Assembly: GCF_000247645.1 (NCBI RefSeq)
Contig: NZ_AHWA01000006.1
Coordinates: forward strand, 248,001-312,000
DNA: 64,000 nt
Direction: 5' to 3'
From: Salinibacterium sp. PAMC 21357
Lineage (GTDB): Bacteria; Actinomycetota; Actinomycetes; Actinomycetales; Microbacteriaceae
Under the pieces are notes generated by a model. The model searched no databases, was not told the DNA's origin, and worked only from the letters and a program-made list of their open reading frames with translations. Positions 1-9,989 of this stretch are shown piece by piece (positions within the stretch are counted from its first letter, which is position 1; every line of letters begins with the position of its first letter). A program made the position numbers and the translations under genes.

Positions 1-1283
1 CGATGACGGCAACCCCCATTCCCCGAACTCTTGAAATGGCGGTGACGGGCATCCGCGAAATGTCGACACTGGCCACCCCGCCAGAAGACCGGCACCCCAT
101 CCTCAGCTTCGTTGGCCCTTACTCGGAGCGCCAAGTTTCGGCAGCAATTCGCCGGGAATTGCTTCGCGAAGGGCAAATCTTCTACGTACACAACCGGGTT
201 AGTTCCATCAACCGGGTGGCAGCGAAGCTTGCCGAGCTGGTTCCGGATGCTCGAATCGCTGTTGCGCACGGCCAACTACCCGAAGCCGTACTCGAGCAAG
301 TGATGGTCGACTTCTGGGAGCGAAAATTTGATGTGCTCGTCTCGACCACGATCATTGAAACCGGGCTCGACATTGCTAACGCCAACACTCTGATCATCGA
401 CCGTGCCGACAAGTATGGGCTCAGTCAGCTTCATCAGCTGCGTGGCCGCGTCGGTCGTGGTCGCGAACGGGCCTACGCCTACTTCCTCTATGACGAAGAA
501 AAGCCGCTCAGCGAAACGGCTCACGAACGCCTCGACACCATAGCTGCCAACAACGAGCTGGGTGCTGGAATGCAGATCGCGCTCAAAGACCTAGAGATTC
601 GTGGTGCCGGAAATTTGCTCGGTGGCGAACAGTCGGGACATATCGCTGGCGTCGGATTCGACCTCTATTTGCGGATGATCGGCGAAGCAGTCTCAACATT
701 CCGCGGCGACGTAGCCGAAGGGCAAACCGAGCTGCGTCTTGAGCTGCCGATTGATGCCAACATTCCCGAAGACTATGTCGAAAGCGAACGACTGCGGCTC
801 GAGGCATACCAAAAGCTCTCGACGGCCAGCGCGCCCGCGGCATCCGCCGACAGCATTGATCGCGTGCTCGAAGAACTCACCGACCGCTACGGCGAGCCGC
901 CCGAGCAGGTTCAACACCTTATTGCCGTCTCACGGCTTCGCCGCATGGCGCAGAAGATTGGTTTGAGCGAAGTCGTCGTCATGGGCGACAAGCTGCGGGT
1001 GGCCCCCGCCGACTTGCTCGACTCGAAACAGGTTCGGCTGCAGCGCATGTATCCGGGATCGAAATATCACTCAGCGGCGGCCGCAGCGATTATTCCGCTG
1101 CCAACGGGGGCAAGCGACGGCCGACTCGTCGAGTGGACCAACGACCTCCTGATCTCCGTGTTTGGAGCAAAAGACACCGTGACCGAACTTGCCGAACTGG
1201 CTGAAGCCGAGAAAGTTGCCGCAGCCGAGGCTGCGACGGTAGCGCCCGCAGCGGCGAAGGCGGCGGGCACGAAGAAGGCTTAG
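1..1283 (+). CDS. mfd: Transcription-repair coupling factor Mfd, C-terminal part (5' end outside window)
   Basis: This is the C-terminal 427 or so residues of Mfd, the ATP-dependent translocase that displaces RNA polymerase stalled at DNA lesions and recruits UvrA. The visible part opens inside the helicase core with the TATPIPRT motif III. It continues with the ETGLDIANANT and QLRGRVGRGR motifs (about residues 118-155), which are typical of RecG/Mfd translocases. The TRCF C-terminal domain follows (about residues 250-370), then an Ala/Glu-rich tail. The reading frame is open at the left edge, so the gene starts upstream. Its stop overlaps the 3' end of the convergent CPBP protease gene by 4 bp. 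Confidence 0.95.
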   Translation, partial: MTATPIPRTLEMAVTGIREMSTLATPPEDRHPILSFVGPYSERQVSAAIRRELLREGQIFYVHNRVSSINRVAAKLAELVPDARIAVAHGQLPEAVLEQVMVDFWERKFDVLVSTTIIETGLDIANANTLIIDRADKYGLSQLHQLRGRVGRGRERAYAYFLYDEEKPLSETAHERLDTIAANNELGAGMQIALKDLEIRGAGNLLGGEQSGHIAGVGFDLYLRMIGEAVSTFRGDVAEGQTELRLELPIDANIPEDYVESERLRLEAYQKLSTASAPAASADSIDRVLEELTDRYGEPPEQVQHLIAVSRLRRMAQKIGLSEVVVMGDKLRVAPADLLDSKQVRLQRMYPGSKYHSAAAAAIIPLPTGASDGRLVEWTNDLLISVFGAKDTVTELAELAEAEKVAAAEAATVAPAAAKAAGTKKA

Positions 1284-2257
1284 CTCTCGGGCACCGTTAC
1301 CTCGGGAACAACGGGGGTGCGTTTGGGCGGAAACGCGAGTGGATTGAGCCGCCCGTCGATGCGGTGCACGTGACCAATCGCCATCGGGATGACGACGAGC
1401 GACCGCAGGTCGAGCACGGCATGCGCGATGATGGCGACCAGGATGCTGCCGCTCAGCACGTAGAGCGCCATGAAGATCATCCCGATCACCGTCGTCACGA
1501 CAATTCCCGCAACGCCCTGATACGAATGCATAAGCCCGAAGAGCAGCAAACTGCCCACGACAGCAACAATGGCGTTGCCGGTGGTAGCAAAAAGCAGTGC
1601 GGGCAAGGCGAGTCTGAACAGCAGTTCTTCGACAACACCGGCGTTGATCGAAAGTAGCCCGCCGAGAACCAACTCTTGACGGTTACGGGGCAGGATGGCC
1701 TGAATATCGCCGACGGCAATGATCTCGTCGCCCTCTTTACGCACCGCGATGACGCCGGCAATCGTGAGACCCACAATCCCGATGATGATGCCGACAATGA
1801 TGCCGACCGTTACCGAAGGTCGCGCAGCGAGTACAGACAGCAGCCAGGACACCCACGACCAGCCCTGCACCTCGGTGAGCAGGTCAGGGGCAAACTGCCC
1901 GCTGGCGAGCAGGGTGACCAATGACATTCCGCCGAAGAGGGTGAACGAAATGATGAGCCACCGGCGCAACATGAGTTGGCGACGTTTTGTGGTGCGAAAC
2001 CGCTTGAAGCGTCGGTACTCCCGCTGATCCCGACGGAAGGTGCGCAGCGCGAGTGCAGTCAGCACCCCGACGAGGGTGAGCCACAAAAGCGCGAGCATGA
2101 CGGGATTGGTGGGGTCGAGCATCCACCAATCGTGCCATGCGTTCGCTGGGAAGCTCGGGAACCCATACCGGGCTCGTTGACCAGCGGCGCCGCGCAAGAA
2201 CTCTAACCCCACCAGTGTGGACGCTTTGGGTAATGCGCGTTCTAGCAGCGGCCCCAC
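1280..2257 (-). CDS. CPBP family intramembrane metalloprotease
   Basis: A multi-pass membrane protein of the CPBP (Abi/CAAX protease-like) family. The three family motifs are visible: VEELLFR (EExxxR), GLMHSYQ and IAHAVLD, each in a hydrophobic segment. I see about six to seven membrane spans. The substrate is unknown; relatives process prenylated or membrane peptides. The ATG at 2257 would overlap the upstream nuclease gene by 16 bp and adds a non-hydrophobic leader. An ATG at 2122 (MLDPTNPVM) is an equally good start just before the first span. Confidence 0.8.
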   Translation of the reverse strand: MGPLLERALPKASTLVGLEFLRGAAGQRARYGFPSFPANAWHDWWMLDPTNPVMLALLWLTLVGVLTALALRTFRRDQREYRRFKRFRTTKRRQLMLRRWLIISFTLFGGMSLVTLLASGQFAPDLLTEVQGWSWVSWLLSVLAARPSVTVGIIVGIIIGIVGLTIAGVIAVRKEGDEIIAVGDIQAILPRNRQELVLGGLLSINAGVVEELLFRLALPALLFATTGNAIVAVVGSLLLFGLMHSYQGVAGIVVTTVIGMIFMALYVLSGSILVAIIAHAVLDLRSLVVIPMAIGHVHRIDGRLNPLAFPPKRTPVVPEVTVPES

Positions 2258-2886
2258 ATGCCGAGTTTGGCCGTGGCAGCGTCATCTTCGGCGCTACGCA
2301 GCTCAGTCCAATAGCGGTCGTTGAGGCCAACTTTGAGCGCTTCGGCAGCACCGAGTTCGATCATGGCGAGGTTCACAAAAGTTCCATCGTCGAGGTGCAC
2401 ATAAAGCAGTGAACGACCGTAGTGATCTTCTGGTTCGCGATCCTCAGAGGCCCACACGTGGGTGCCTTCGGGCAGAAAGTCTCGCAACAGTTCCCGAGCC
2501 TCTTCGCCGTAGCATTCGCCGGCATCGGGGCGCTGGGTGCTATCGAGTTCTGGAGTATCAATTCCGATCAATCGCACCTTCAGTTCGGTGCTTCCATCGT
2601 CGAGATAAAGCGTGTCTCCGTCGTGCACATAGTTGACGGTCGCCCCGAAAGCGTCAGCCGGGATGCCCGCAGCGCCAGCACCCGCAGTCGAGGCTGGCTC
2701 CTCGCTGCCACTTTCTGCCGCCACAGTCGAGTCTGCCGGTGTCGCTGGGGCACTCGATGAATCACTACTCGCCGACTCAAAGCCGGGTAACGAGGCTCCT
2801 GCGTACACGGCGACGGCGACAGCGCCAACGACCGCAACAGTAATGGCGGTGCCGAGAATGCGGGGGCGTCTGTTCTGGTCGACCAC
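2242..2886 (-). CDS. Membrane-anchored or secreted thermonuclease (SNase-like) domain protein
   Basis: A staphylococcal-nuclease-fold protein of 214 residues, predicted to act outside the membrane. A GTG start is followed by a basic N-terminus and one hydrophobic segment (about residues 11-30), then a Ser/Ala/Pro-rich linker. The SNase domain covers about residues 85-214 with HDGDTLYL, VRLIGIDTPE and GRSLLYV, which carry the Asp, Arg and Glu residues expected at the active site. Its 3' end overlaps the possible long N-terminus of the CPBP gene. It probably degrades extracellular nucleic acid. Confidence 0.85.
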   Translation of the reverse strand: MVDQNRRPRILGTAITVAVVGAVAVAVYAGASLPGFESASSDSSSAPATPADSTVAAESGSEEPASTAGAGAAGIPADAFGATVNYVHDGDTLYLDDGSTELKVRLIGIDTPELDSTQRPDAGECYGEEARELLRDFLPEGTHVWASEDREPEDHYGRSLLYVHLDDGTFVNLAMIELGAAEALKVGLNDRYWTELRSAEDDAATAKLGMWGRC

Positions 2887-2907
2887 CCGACAATCTTTGC
2901 ATGACGC

Positions 2908-3699
2908 TTAGTTAGTCAACGTTTCTGGGCGAATGGCATTGGCGATTGTCGCACCGAGTTGTCGCCCCCATGCCGAATGGATGGTTCGCCACGTGTGCAC
3001 CTCTGGAATGAAACTGCCGAACGCATCCAATCGAGGAAATGGCGAATAACTCACAGTGGGGTGAGCCGCCGCAAGCTCAATGGTCGTCTGGTTGAGGCGA
3101 AGAATCTGCAGCGCCAAAATTCGTTTCACAAACGTGGGCATGCTCCTAAACCGATACATCGGCGGAACAGCGGCGAAAACTATCGCACAATCTGGGCGCG
3201 GGCCCTGGCGAACGAGCTCCACGATGCGTTCGAGGCTAGCCGACCACTCGTTGACAGTGGTTCCCGTCAGCACGTCAGGGGGGCCGACGATGACGACAAT
3301 CGCGTCCACGTCAAGGGAAGTTTTAGTGAGTTGCGTCGCGGCGCGAGTGACGGTGAGTTCTGGGCCCGTCATGGTCGTCCACGAGCATCCGATGCTGTGC
3401 TCTCGGGCGGTATAGCGGGCGCTTTGCGACACAACGCCGAGCCCATGGTTGAGCACTCCGTAGCCGGATGCTGCAGAGTCTCCGAGAAAAAGGAGTCGTG
3501 CGGGGGTGGGCCCGGCAACTTCACCATCGGCGACGCCGGTCGGAAAGAGAGCGTTCGCGACATCGAGGCGATAGGCCACCATGTTTACTCTCAGGAGCGG
3601 GCGAAAGGCGCGGACGACAGTGCCGGTGAGACGACGTCGAAATCGAGTGCCGAGGTGGAGGGCTGTGGCAGTTAATGGACGCGTGTTCGTCTCTGTCAC
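2908..3699 (-). CDS. SGNH/GDSL-type hydrolase family protein
   Basis: A predicted esterase or lipase-like hydrolase of 263 residues. The nucleophile block LLFLGDSAASGYG lies at about residues 69-81. A conserved Asn/Gly block (VIVGPPDVLTG) and a C-terminal region with a candidate His (EVHTWRTIHSAW) follow, as in SGNH hydrolases. I see no clear signal peptide, although residues 27-52 are moderately hydrophobic. It starts with GTG and has a 93-bp intergenic gap to the divergent mazG. The substrate cannot be inferred. Confidence 0.78.
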   Translation of the reverse strand: MTETNTRPLTATALHLGTRFRRRLTGTVVRAFRPLLRVNMVAYRLDVANALFPTGVADGEVAGPTPARLLFLGDSAASGYGVLNHGLGVVSQSARYTAREHSIGCSWTTMTGPELTVTRAATQLTKTSLDVDAIVVIVGPPDVLTGTTVNEWSASLERIVELVRQGPRPDCAIVFAAVPPMYRFRSMPTFVKRILALQILRLNQTTIELAAAHPTVSYSPFPRLDAFGSFIPEVHTWRTIHSAWGRQLGATIANAIRPETLTN

Positions 3700-3798
3700 A
3701 AGCTACATAGTGGACGACGGTGAGCCAGACTTCAGGCTAGACATACCCAAACTTCATTCGTGATCTTCACTTAGTTTTGGTAGTGGGAGGATGGGGAT

Positions 3799-4512
3799 AT
3801 GACCGAGCCTGCTGCGCCCCATCCTGAACTCGACAAATTGATCGACACTCTCGAGCGGCTGCGTGCGCCGGGTGGTTGTGCGTGGGATCGTGACCAAACC
3901 CACGAGTCGCTGGTGCAACACCTCGTCGAAGAGACGTACGAACTCATCGAGGCGATCGAAGCGGGTGAACCGGCAGACATGGTCGAAGAGTTGGGCGATG
4001 TGCTCTATCAGGTGCTCTTTCACTCCGACATTGCTGCCGAAGCTGGCCGGTTCACTCTCGAAGATGTTGCCGCAAATATGACAGCCAAAATGATTGGCCG
4101 TCACCCTCACGTGTTTGGGGACGCGACGGCGGAGACGGCGGATGACGTCATTGCGGTGTGGGATGACCTCAAGAAAACTGAGAAGCCGCATCGCACCAGC
4201 GTGGTTGACGGTATTCCCCAGGGGATGCCAGCGCTGGCGCTCGCCGACAAACTATTGGGGCGTGCGCACAAAATTGGGCTTCTTGATGCCACAGTGCCCG
4301 GCGCGATCAATGTCACTCAGGAAGACGAACTCGGTCCGTTGTTGCTGGCCATTGTGGCGTCTGCCAAAGCGAATGGCCTCGACTCCGAGCGGGCATTGCG
4401 CACCGCGCTGCGCAGCTTGACCGCCGAAATACAGGCGCACGAAGCACAGTCAGCCGCAACTGAAGAGTCAGTTGCCGCCGAGACAATGGGCTCAGAGACC
4501 AACGGCAACTAG
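3799..4512 (+). CDS. mazG: Nucleoside triphosphate pyrophosphohydrolase MazG
   Basis: MazG hydrolyses (d)NTPs to NMP and pyrophosphate and cleans the nucleotide pool. The all-alpha fold signature is clear: GGCAWDRDQTH near residue 23, then EETYEL and ELGDVLYQV, which provide the EExxE/ExxD metal-binding acidic residues, then GRHPHVFGD. A second, weaker MazG-like half follows. The length of 237 residues fits actinobacterial MazG. A GGGAGG ribosome-binding site lies about 8 bp before the ATG. The position between mfd and eno matches the order seen in mycobacteria. Confidence 0.93.
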   Translation: MTEPAAPHPELDKLIDTLERLRAPGGCAWDRDQTHESLVQHLVEETYELIEAIEAGEPADMVEELGDVLYQVLFHSDIAAEAGRFTLEDVAANMTAKMIGRHPHVFGDATAETADDVIAVWDDLKKTEKPHRTSVVDGIPQGMPALALADKLLGRAHKIGLLDATVPGAINVTQEDELGPLLLAIVASAKANGLDSERALRTALRSLTAEIQAHEAQSAATEESVAAETMGSETNGN

Positions 4513-4533
4513 CGGCCGTGGGGAGAAATGGGT

Positions 4534-4566
4534 GGTGCCCTCTCTAACCCGAATAGAGAGGGCACC
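4534..4566. terminator. Terminator-like perfect hairpin downstream of mazG
   Basis: A 12-bp perfect stem (4534-4545 with 4555-4566, GGTGCCCTCTCT) and a 9-nt loop start 22 bp after the mazG stop. No T-tract follows, so it is either a weak terminator or the first hairpin of the structured stretch that continues to 4740. Confidence 0.6.
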
Positions 4567-4740
4567 GGCGTAATGTCAGTAGATGAGACATGTGATCGCA
4601 CGTCGATCATCTAGTAGAAGACATCACGCGTTTAAGGATCGGTGGGATTACCCGGCCGACCGATCCAGCGTAGGAGAAGCCCCTGGTGAGGGGGATTCAC
4701 GTTGAGTTGGTGCCATTAACAGGGTTAAGGCACAAGGAGA
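4567..4740. ncRNA. Candidate structured RNA or regulatory leader, family not recognised
   Basis: This 174-bp non-coding stretch holds four further hairpins in a row. The first is TGATCG/CGATCA at 4593-4609. The second is GGATCGGT/ACCGATCC at 4636-4666, with an inner GGG/CCC. The third is CCCC/GGGG at 4680-4694. The fourth is TGCC-TTAAC/GTTAA-GGCA at 4711-4732. Together with the 4534-4566 stem, that makes five hairpins in about 200 bp without an open reading frame. I do not recognise tmRNA, RNase P, SRP RNA or a known riboswitch motif. The strand is unknown. It could be a small RNA or a leader of the TetR gene. Confidence 0.35.
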
Positions 4741-4779
4741 AATCATAACCCTTGCTGACGCCATTAGCAAACAACCGTT

Positions 4780-4793
4780 ATGTTAATCAACAT
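4780..4793. promoter_or_regulatory. Inverted repeat over the TetR start, possible autoregulatory operator
   Basis: The sequence ATGTT-AATC-AACAT forms a 5-bp inverted repeat with a 4-bp spacer. It lies exactly on the candidate start codons of the TetR gene. TetR regulators often repress themselves through palindromes at their own promoter, so this is an inferred operator. Confidence 0.3.
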
Positions 4794-5391
4794 GGCTCGC
4801 ACACCTGACCCGACCCGCAAGCCGGCACTGATCCAACAGGCACTCTATTTTCTTGTTGATAAGCCGCTGTCTAGTCTCACTTTTCGCTCTCTAGCGAAAG
4901 CGCTCGACGTGAGCACTTTCACGCTCGTTTACCATTTCGGCACCCGTGCAGAACTGATCCGGGAGATTGTTCATGCCAACGCGCGTGGTGTTAGCCCCGA
5001 AGCAGCTGCCGCCATGCCCGCCGGTACTTTAGAAGAGTACTTTTCGAGCCTGTATCTTTCTTGGCAATGGGCACAATCGCCCGAGAATCTTCATCGGGTT
5101 CGCCTCGAGTTTGAAGCGGGTTTGCTCGAAGCTGTGGCGCGCGATCAACTAACCGTGACTCGCAACTTTTTTGAGCAGTGGATCATTCTGGGAACAGCGG
5201 CGCTCGTTTCGCTCGGCGTCGAACAAAAACAAGCCGAAATCGAATCCCGACTCCTCATCAACACCTTCCACGGTGTGCAATTCGATCTCGTTCTTAACCA
5301 GAACCTCGAAGTATCAACAGCCGTCTTCGAAACTGCGGTACGGCACCATCGCAGTCGAATCGAGGCTCTCGTCGGCGACGCAGCGCACTAA
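4780..5391 (+). CDS. TetR/AcrR family transcriptional regulator
   Basis: A one-component repressor of 203 residues with an N-terminal helix-turn-helix (about residues 20-65; SLAKALDVSTFTLVYHFGTRAELI). The ligand domain has no diagnostic motif. ATG at 4780 and ATG at 4792 (MARTPD) are both possible starts. Neither has a good ribosome-binding site, and an inverted repeat covers both. It is followed by hisS on the same strand, which is unlikely to be its target. The target and effector are unknown. Confidence 0.85.
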   Translation: MLINMARTPDPTRKPALIQQALYFLVDKPLSSLTFRSLAKALDVSTFTLVYHFGTRAELIREIVHANARGVSPEAAAAMPAGTLEEYFSSLYLSWQWAQSPENLHRVRLEFEAGLLEAVARDQLTVTRNFFEQWIILGTAALVSLGVEQKQAEIESRLLINTFHGVQFDLVLNQNLEVSTAVFETAVRHHRSRIEALVGDAAH

Positions 5392-5476
5392 GCGCACCTG
5401 GCAGTATCCGTGACGAAGCGCCCCGAAGTTCCATTGCGTGCCAGAGACGCCGGTTGCGTGCGAGAGAATAGGAATT

Positions 5477-6769
5477 ATGGCGTCAACTGTTAATCCTCCC
5501 CGCGGAATGCGCGACTTTCTTCCGACTGACAAGGCTCGGCGCGAACGCGTGCTCGGCGTGATTCGCGACAGCTACCGGGCTCATGGTTTCGATGAGATCG
5601 AAACCCCCGTAATGGAAGACAGTGCACGCCTGCATGCCGGTTTGGGCGGCGACAACGAGAAGCTCGCGTTCGCTGTCATGAAGCGGGGGCTCACTACAGA
5701 GAAGCTGCAGGCTGCATCCGAAGTTCTTGATCTCGCCGATTTGGGATTGCGGTTCGACCTCACCGTTCCTCTGGCGCGGTTTTATGCCACCCACCGCGCG
5801 GAGCTTCCCAAGGTTTTTCGGGCGATTCAGATGGCGCCTGTGTGGCGCGCCGAGCGTCCGCAGAAGGGACGCTACCGCCAGTTCGTCCAGTGCGACATCG
5901 ACATCATTGGCGAGGCCGGTGCCAGCGCAGAGATCGAATTGATCACCGCTACCGCCGCCACGCTTGACGCTCTTGGCATTGAGGGCTGCACAATTCGGGT
6001 GAACGACCGGCGCCTTCTTACGAGTGCGCTGACGGTGCTCGGGTTTCCGGCCAAAGAACACGAATCGGTGCTCATTACCGTCGACAAGCTCGACAAGCTC
6101 GGGGCCGACGGCGTGATTGCCGAACTCCGCGAGCGTGCCTTCCCCGATGCTCCCGTTGCTGCGCTCGCCCAATTTCTACAACGCCCCCAGGCTGAGTCAA
6201 AGTCCGAGTTCACGGCGGACACCATTCGCGCCGCACTTCCCGCTGGTGTCAATGACGACGTAGTTGCTGAACTGGCAGCCATTGGTCAGGCAGTTGAAGC
6301 CGGTCGCGGCACTTCTGGCGCGCTCATCGAGTTCGACCCGTGGTTGGTGCGCGGAATGGGGTACTACACCGGAGCAATTTTTGAGGTCGCTCACCCCGCT
6401 CTCGGCTATTCCTTGGGTGGCGGCGGCCGTTACGACGGCATGATTGGGCGTTTCCTGGGCAGCGATGTGCCCGCTGTCGGTTTCTCTCTTGGCTTTGAGC
6501 GACTCGTTGATCTTGTTCAGGTGGATGACGCAGCGAATGACGATCAACTAGCTCTCGTCTATGACGCTGATGTTGACCCGTCTCAACTCGTGCGTTTGCA
6601 AGCGGAGCTCATCCGGTCGGGCAAGCGAGTGCGCCTAGAGCTGCGTCCCCGCAAATTGCCCCAGTTGCTTGATCAGTTGGCTCAGAGCGGCTTCACGAGT
6701 TTTGCGACAGTCCGTGCAGATTCGACCAGTGTTGCTAGCCTAGATTTCAAGCCGCTCAGCGGAGAGTAG
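5477..6769 (+). CDS. hisS: Histidine--tRNA ligase
   Basis: Class II histidyl-tRNA synthetase, which charges tRNA-His. Visible motifs are the N-terminal PRGMRDFLP and FDLTVPLARF, motif 2 (VWRAERPQKGRYRQFVQCD), GMGYYTGAIFEV, and motif 3 (LGGGGRYDGMIGRF). A C-terminal anticodon-binding domain is also present. The start at 5477 is chosen over an upstream in-frame ATG (5438) because AGGA precedes it and the known N-terminus begins just before PPRGMRD. The length of 430 residues is normal. A CPBP protease gene follows after 26 bp, probably in the same transcript. Confidence 0.96.
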   Translation: MASTVNPPRGMRDFLPTDKARRERVLGVIRDSYRAHGFDEIETPVMEDSARLHAGLGGDNEKLAFAVMKRGLTTEKLQAASEVLDLADLGLRFDLTVPLARFYATHRAELPKVFRAIQMAPVWRAERPQKGRYRQFVQCDIDIIGEAGASAEIELITATAATLDALGIEGCTIRVNDRRLLTSALTVLGFPAKEHESVLITVDKLDKLGADGVIAELRERAFPDAPVAALAQFLQRPQAESKSEFTADTIRAALPAGVNDDVVAELAAIGQAVEAGRGTSGALIEFDPWLVRGMGYYTGAIFEVAHPALGYSLGGGGRYDGMIGRFLGSDVPAVGFSLGFERLVDLVQVDDAANDDQLALVYDADVDPSQLVRLQAELIRSGKRVRLELRPRKLPQLLDQLAQSGFTSFATVRADSTSVASLDFKPLSGE

Positions 6770-6795
6770 CTCGGCAGCGAATCCTCCGTGCGACG

Positions 6796-7572
6796 ATGCA
6801 TCCGGATGGGCGCTCGCGTCGTCGGGCGCTGGGTCTTGGCTCGGTTCGCCCTCTCGGGCGATTTTTTCGCTATTTAGCCTTGGCGCTTGTGGTGCCGCCG
6901 GCGCTCATCCTCGCGGCTCTGGTCGTTGGCGCTGCCTTCGGTGTCTACCCGGCCGACTTCATTAACTTTTCGGGCTTTCAGGAGACGCTGGATGCTCAGC
7001 TCGCCGCTCTCGACCAAGACCCGCTGCCGGTACCGATCGCGGTTCTTGTTGCAGCGCAGTTCGTGAATGTGCTCATTGGCTCCATCATCAACGTGATTCC
7101 GGCGTTGGGCGAAGAGCTGGGATGGCGTGGCTGGCTGCTGCCTAAACTTCTGCCGCTGGGGGTTGTGCCCGCAATTCTGATCTCGGGTGTCATCTGGGGG
7201 CTCTGGCATGCGCCCCTCATTTTGCTCGGCTATAACTATGGCGACGCGCCAGGGTGGCTCGCGCTCGCGGCGATGGTGGGGATGACGATTGTGATCGGCG
7301 GGGTGTTTGCGTGGCTGCGCATCCGGTCGGAGTCGGTGTGGCCGGCGGCTCTCGCCCACGGCGCGTTCAATGCGGCGGCCGGGTTTTCGCTTGTGTTTGT
7401 TATGGCTGGCGAAATATTTAGTCCTCTTGAGGCAACGATTCTGGGCTGGACCGGTTGGTTGGTTCCTCTCGTGCTCGTCGTCATCTTGGTGGCTACGGGC
7501 CAGTTTCGCGCCCCGGCACCGCGAGACTCCGAGTTAGCTGCGGAGTCGGCATCGCTCGCTGGCTCGGAGTAG
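6796..7572 (+). CDS. CPBP family intramembrane metalloprotease (type II CAAX-like)
   Basis: A 258-residue membrane protein with the CPBP motifs EELGWRGWLLP (EExxxR), GLWHAPLI and ALAHGAFNA in successive hydrophobic segments. About six to seven spans are visible. It is a second family member, distinct from the one at 1280-2257, with a more canonical EExxxR motif. It lies 26 bp behind hisS, before a 60-bp gap to eno. The substrate is unknown. The start ATG at 6796 has no strong ribosome-binding site, so a nearby GTG is possible. Confidence 0.85.
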   Translation: MHPDGRSRRRALGLGSVRPLGRFFRYLALALVVPPALILAALVVGAAFGVYPADFINFSGFQETLDAQLAALDQDPLPVPIAVLVAAQFVNVLIGSIINVIPALGEELGWRGWLLPKLLPLGVVPAILISGVIWGLWHAPLILLGYNYGDAPGWLALAAMVGMTIVIGGVFAWLRIRSESVWPAALAHGAFNAAAGFSLVFVMAGEIFSPLEATILGWTGWLVPLVLVVILVATGQFRAPAPRDSELAAESASLAGSE

Positions 7573-7620
7573 GCTTTCCCTCGGACATCCACCACTAATA
7601 GTCCAAACAATCTTTCTTAA

Positions 7621-8913
<1,293 letters not shown>

Positions 8914-8943
8914 CACTCACTAGCGTCGTCTAGCATCGAACGC

Positions 8944-9450
8944 ATGGCTAGGCGAGTACGAGCACAAAAGGTAGCGGTGTCGCTGCCCGAAGAGAGCGCG
9001 CCCGAACATTGGTTGCGCACGATCCGCTTTTCGGGCTTCACCGTGCTCATGCTTGGTTTGCTCATACTCGCCGTCATCGTTCTTGCGCCCAACCTGCGCA
9101 TTCTGATTGACCAACAGCAGACCATCGCCCAGTTGCAGTCAGAGGTAGATGAGGCCCAAGAGTCGGTCGACAGCCTCAATGAGAATGTCGCTCGTTGGGA
9201 CGATCGTGCCTACATCGAGTCTCAAGCTCGCGACCGCCTGTACTACGTGTACCCGGGCGAAGTGAGCTACTTGGTGACCGGCGAGGCTGCCGATGTCACG
9301 ACCAACGATGGCGTGCCGGTGAGCACGAGCATCCAGACCACCAAAATTGATTGGGTGCAGACTCTCGTGTCGTCCATCTACACTGCTGGACTCACCGAAA
9401 ATGTGCCCGATGAGTTGATCGCCCCCGTAATTGAAGGACCAACGCAATGA
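8944..9450 (+). CDS. divIC: Septum formation initiator FtsB/DivIC
   Basis: A small bitopic division protein that forms part of the FtsB/FtsL/FtsQ subcomplex at the septum. A basic N-terminus leads to one membrane span (about residues 35-56), then a coiled-coil of about 35 residues with QQQTIAQLQSEVDEAQ. The AYIESQARDRLYYVYPGE block typical of actinobacterial DivIC follows. A -10-like TAGCAT (8931-8936) lies 7 nt before the ATG, so this gene may be leaderless. Its stop overlaps the DUF501 start (ATGA). Confidence 0.9.
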   Translation: MARRVRAQKVAVSLPEESAPEHWLRTIRFSGFTVLMLGLLILAVIVLAPNLRILIDQQQTIAQLQSEVDEAQESVDSLNENVARWDDRAYIESQARDRLYYVYPGEVSYLVTGEAADVTTNDGVPVSTSIQTTKIDWVQTLVSSIYTAGLTENVPDELIAPVIEGPTQ

Positions 9451-9989
9451 CCACCCCACCGTTTGACGCTGTCAGCGATGAAGATGTGCGCATTGTGTCG
9501 CTTCAACTTGGTCGCCCCGCTCGTGACGTAATCGGCATCGCTGCGCGCTGTGTTTGTGGCGCGCCCACTGTCGTTTCAACCAAGCCACGCTTGAGCGATG
9601 GAACGCCGTTTCCCACTATCTATTACCTGTGCCACCCGGCGGCTACGGCATCCGTGTCGACGCTCGAGGCAGAGGGCCACATGCCTGAGCTGGCCGCAAT
9701 GCTTGAGGGCGACATCGCTGAGCAGTATCAGGCCGCGCATGACGCTTACATCGCTGATCGGGATGGCATCGAGGTTGTTCCTGAACTCGCGGGTGTTTCT
9801 GCCGGTGGCATGCCCACTCGCGTGAAGTGCTTGCACGCGCTCGTTGGCCACACGTTGGCCGCTGGCCCTGGGGTAAACCCGATCGGCGACATTGCTCTTG
9901 AACGTGCCTCGTGGAACCCCAACGTGTGTCAGTGCCCTGATTATTCGGATGCCGCTGCCGACGAGGTTCCTGGGGAGACTTCTCGATGA
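9447..9989 (+). CDS. DUF501 domain-containing protein
   Basis: A conserved actinobacterial protein of unknown function, always found near eno and divIC. Recognisable features are the RPARDVIGIAARCVCGAP block, then PTIYYLCHP and VKCLHALVGHTLA. Conserved Cys and His residues suggest a metal site; this is inference. ATGA overlaps at both ends (9447-9450 and 9986-9989) show translational coupling with divIC and the subtilisin-like protease. Confidence 0.88.
   Translation: MTTPPFDAVSDEDVRIVSLQLGRPARDVIGIAARCVCGAPTVVSTKPRLSDGTPFPTIYYLCHPAATASVSTLEAEGHMPELAAMLEGDIAEQYQAAHDAYIADRDGIEVVPELAGVSAGGMPTRVKCLHALVGHTLAAGPGVNPIGDIALERASWNPNVCQCPDYSDAAADEVPGETSR

Noticed and set aside
4567-4740. tmRNA, RNase P RNA, SRP RNA or known riboswitch
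   Set aside because: None of the conserved core sequences of these RNAs was found on either strand.
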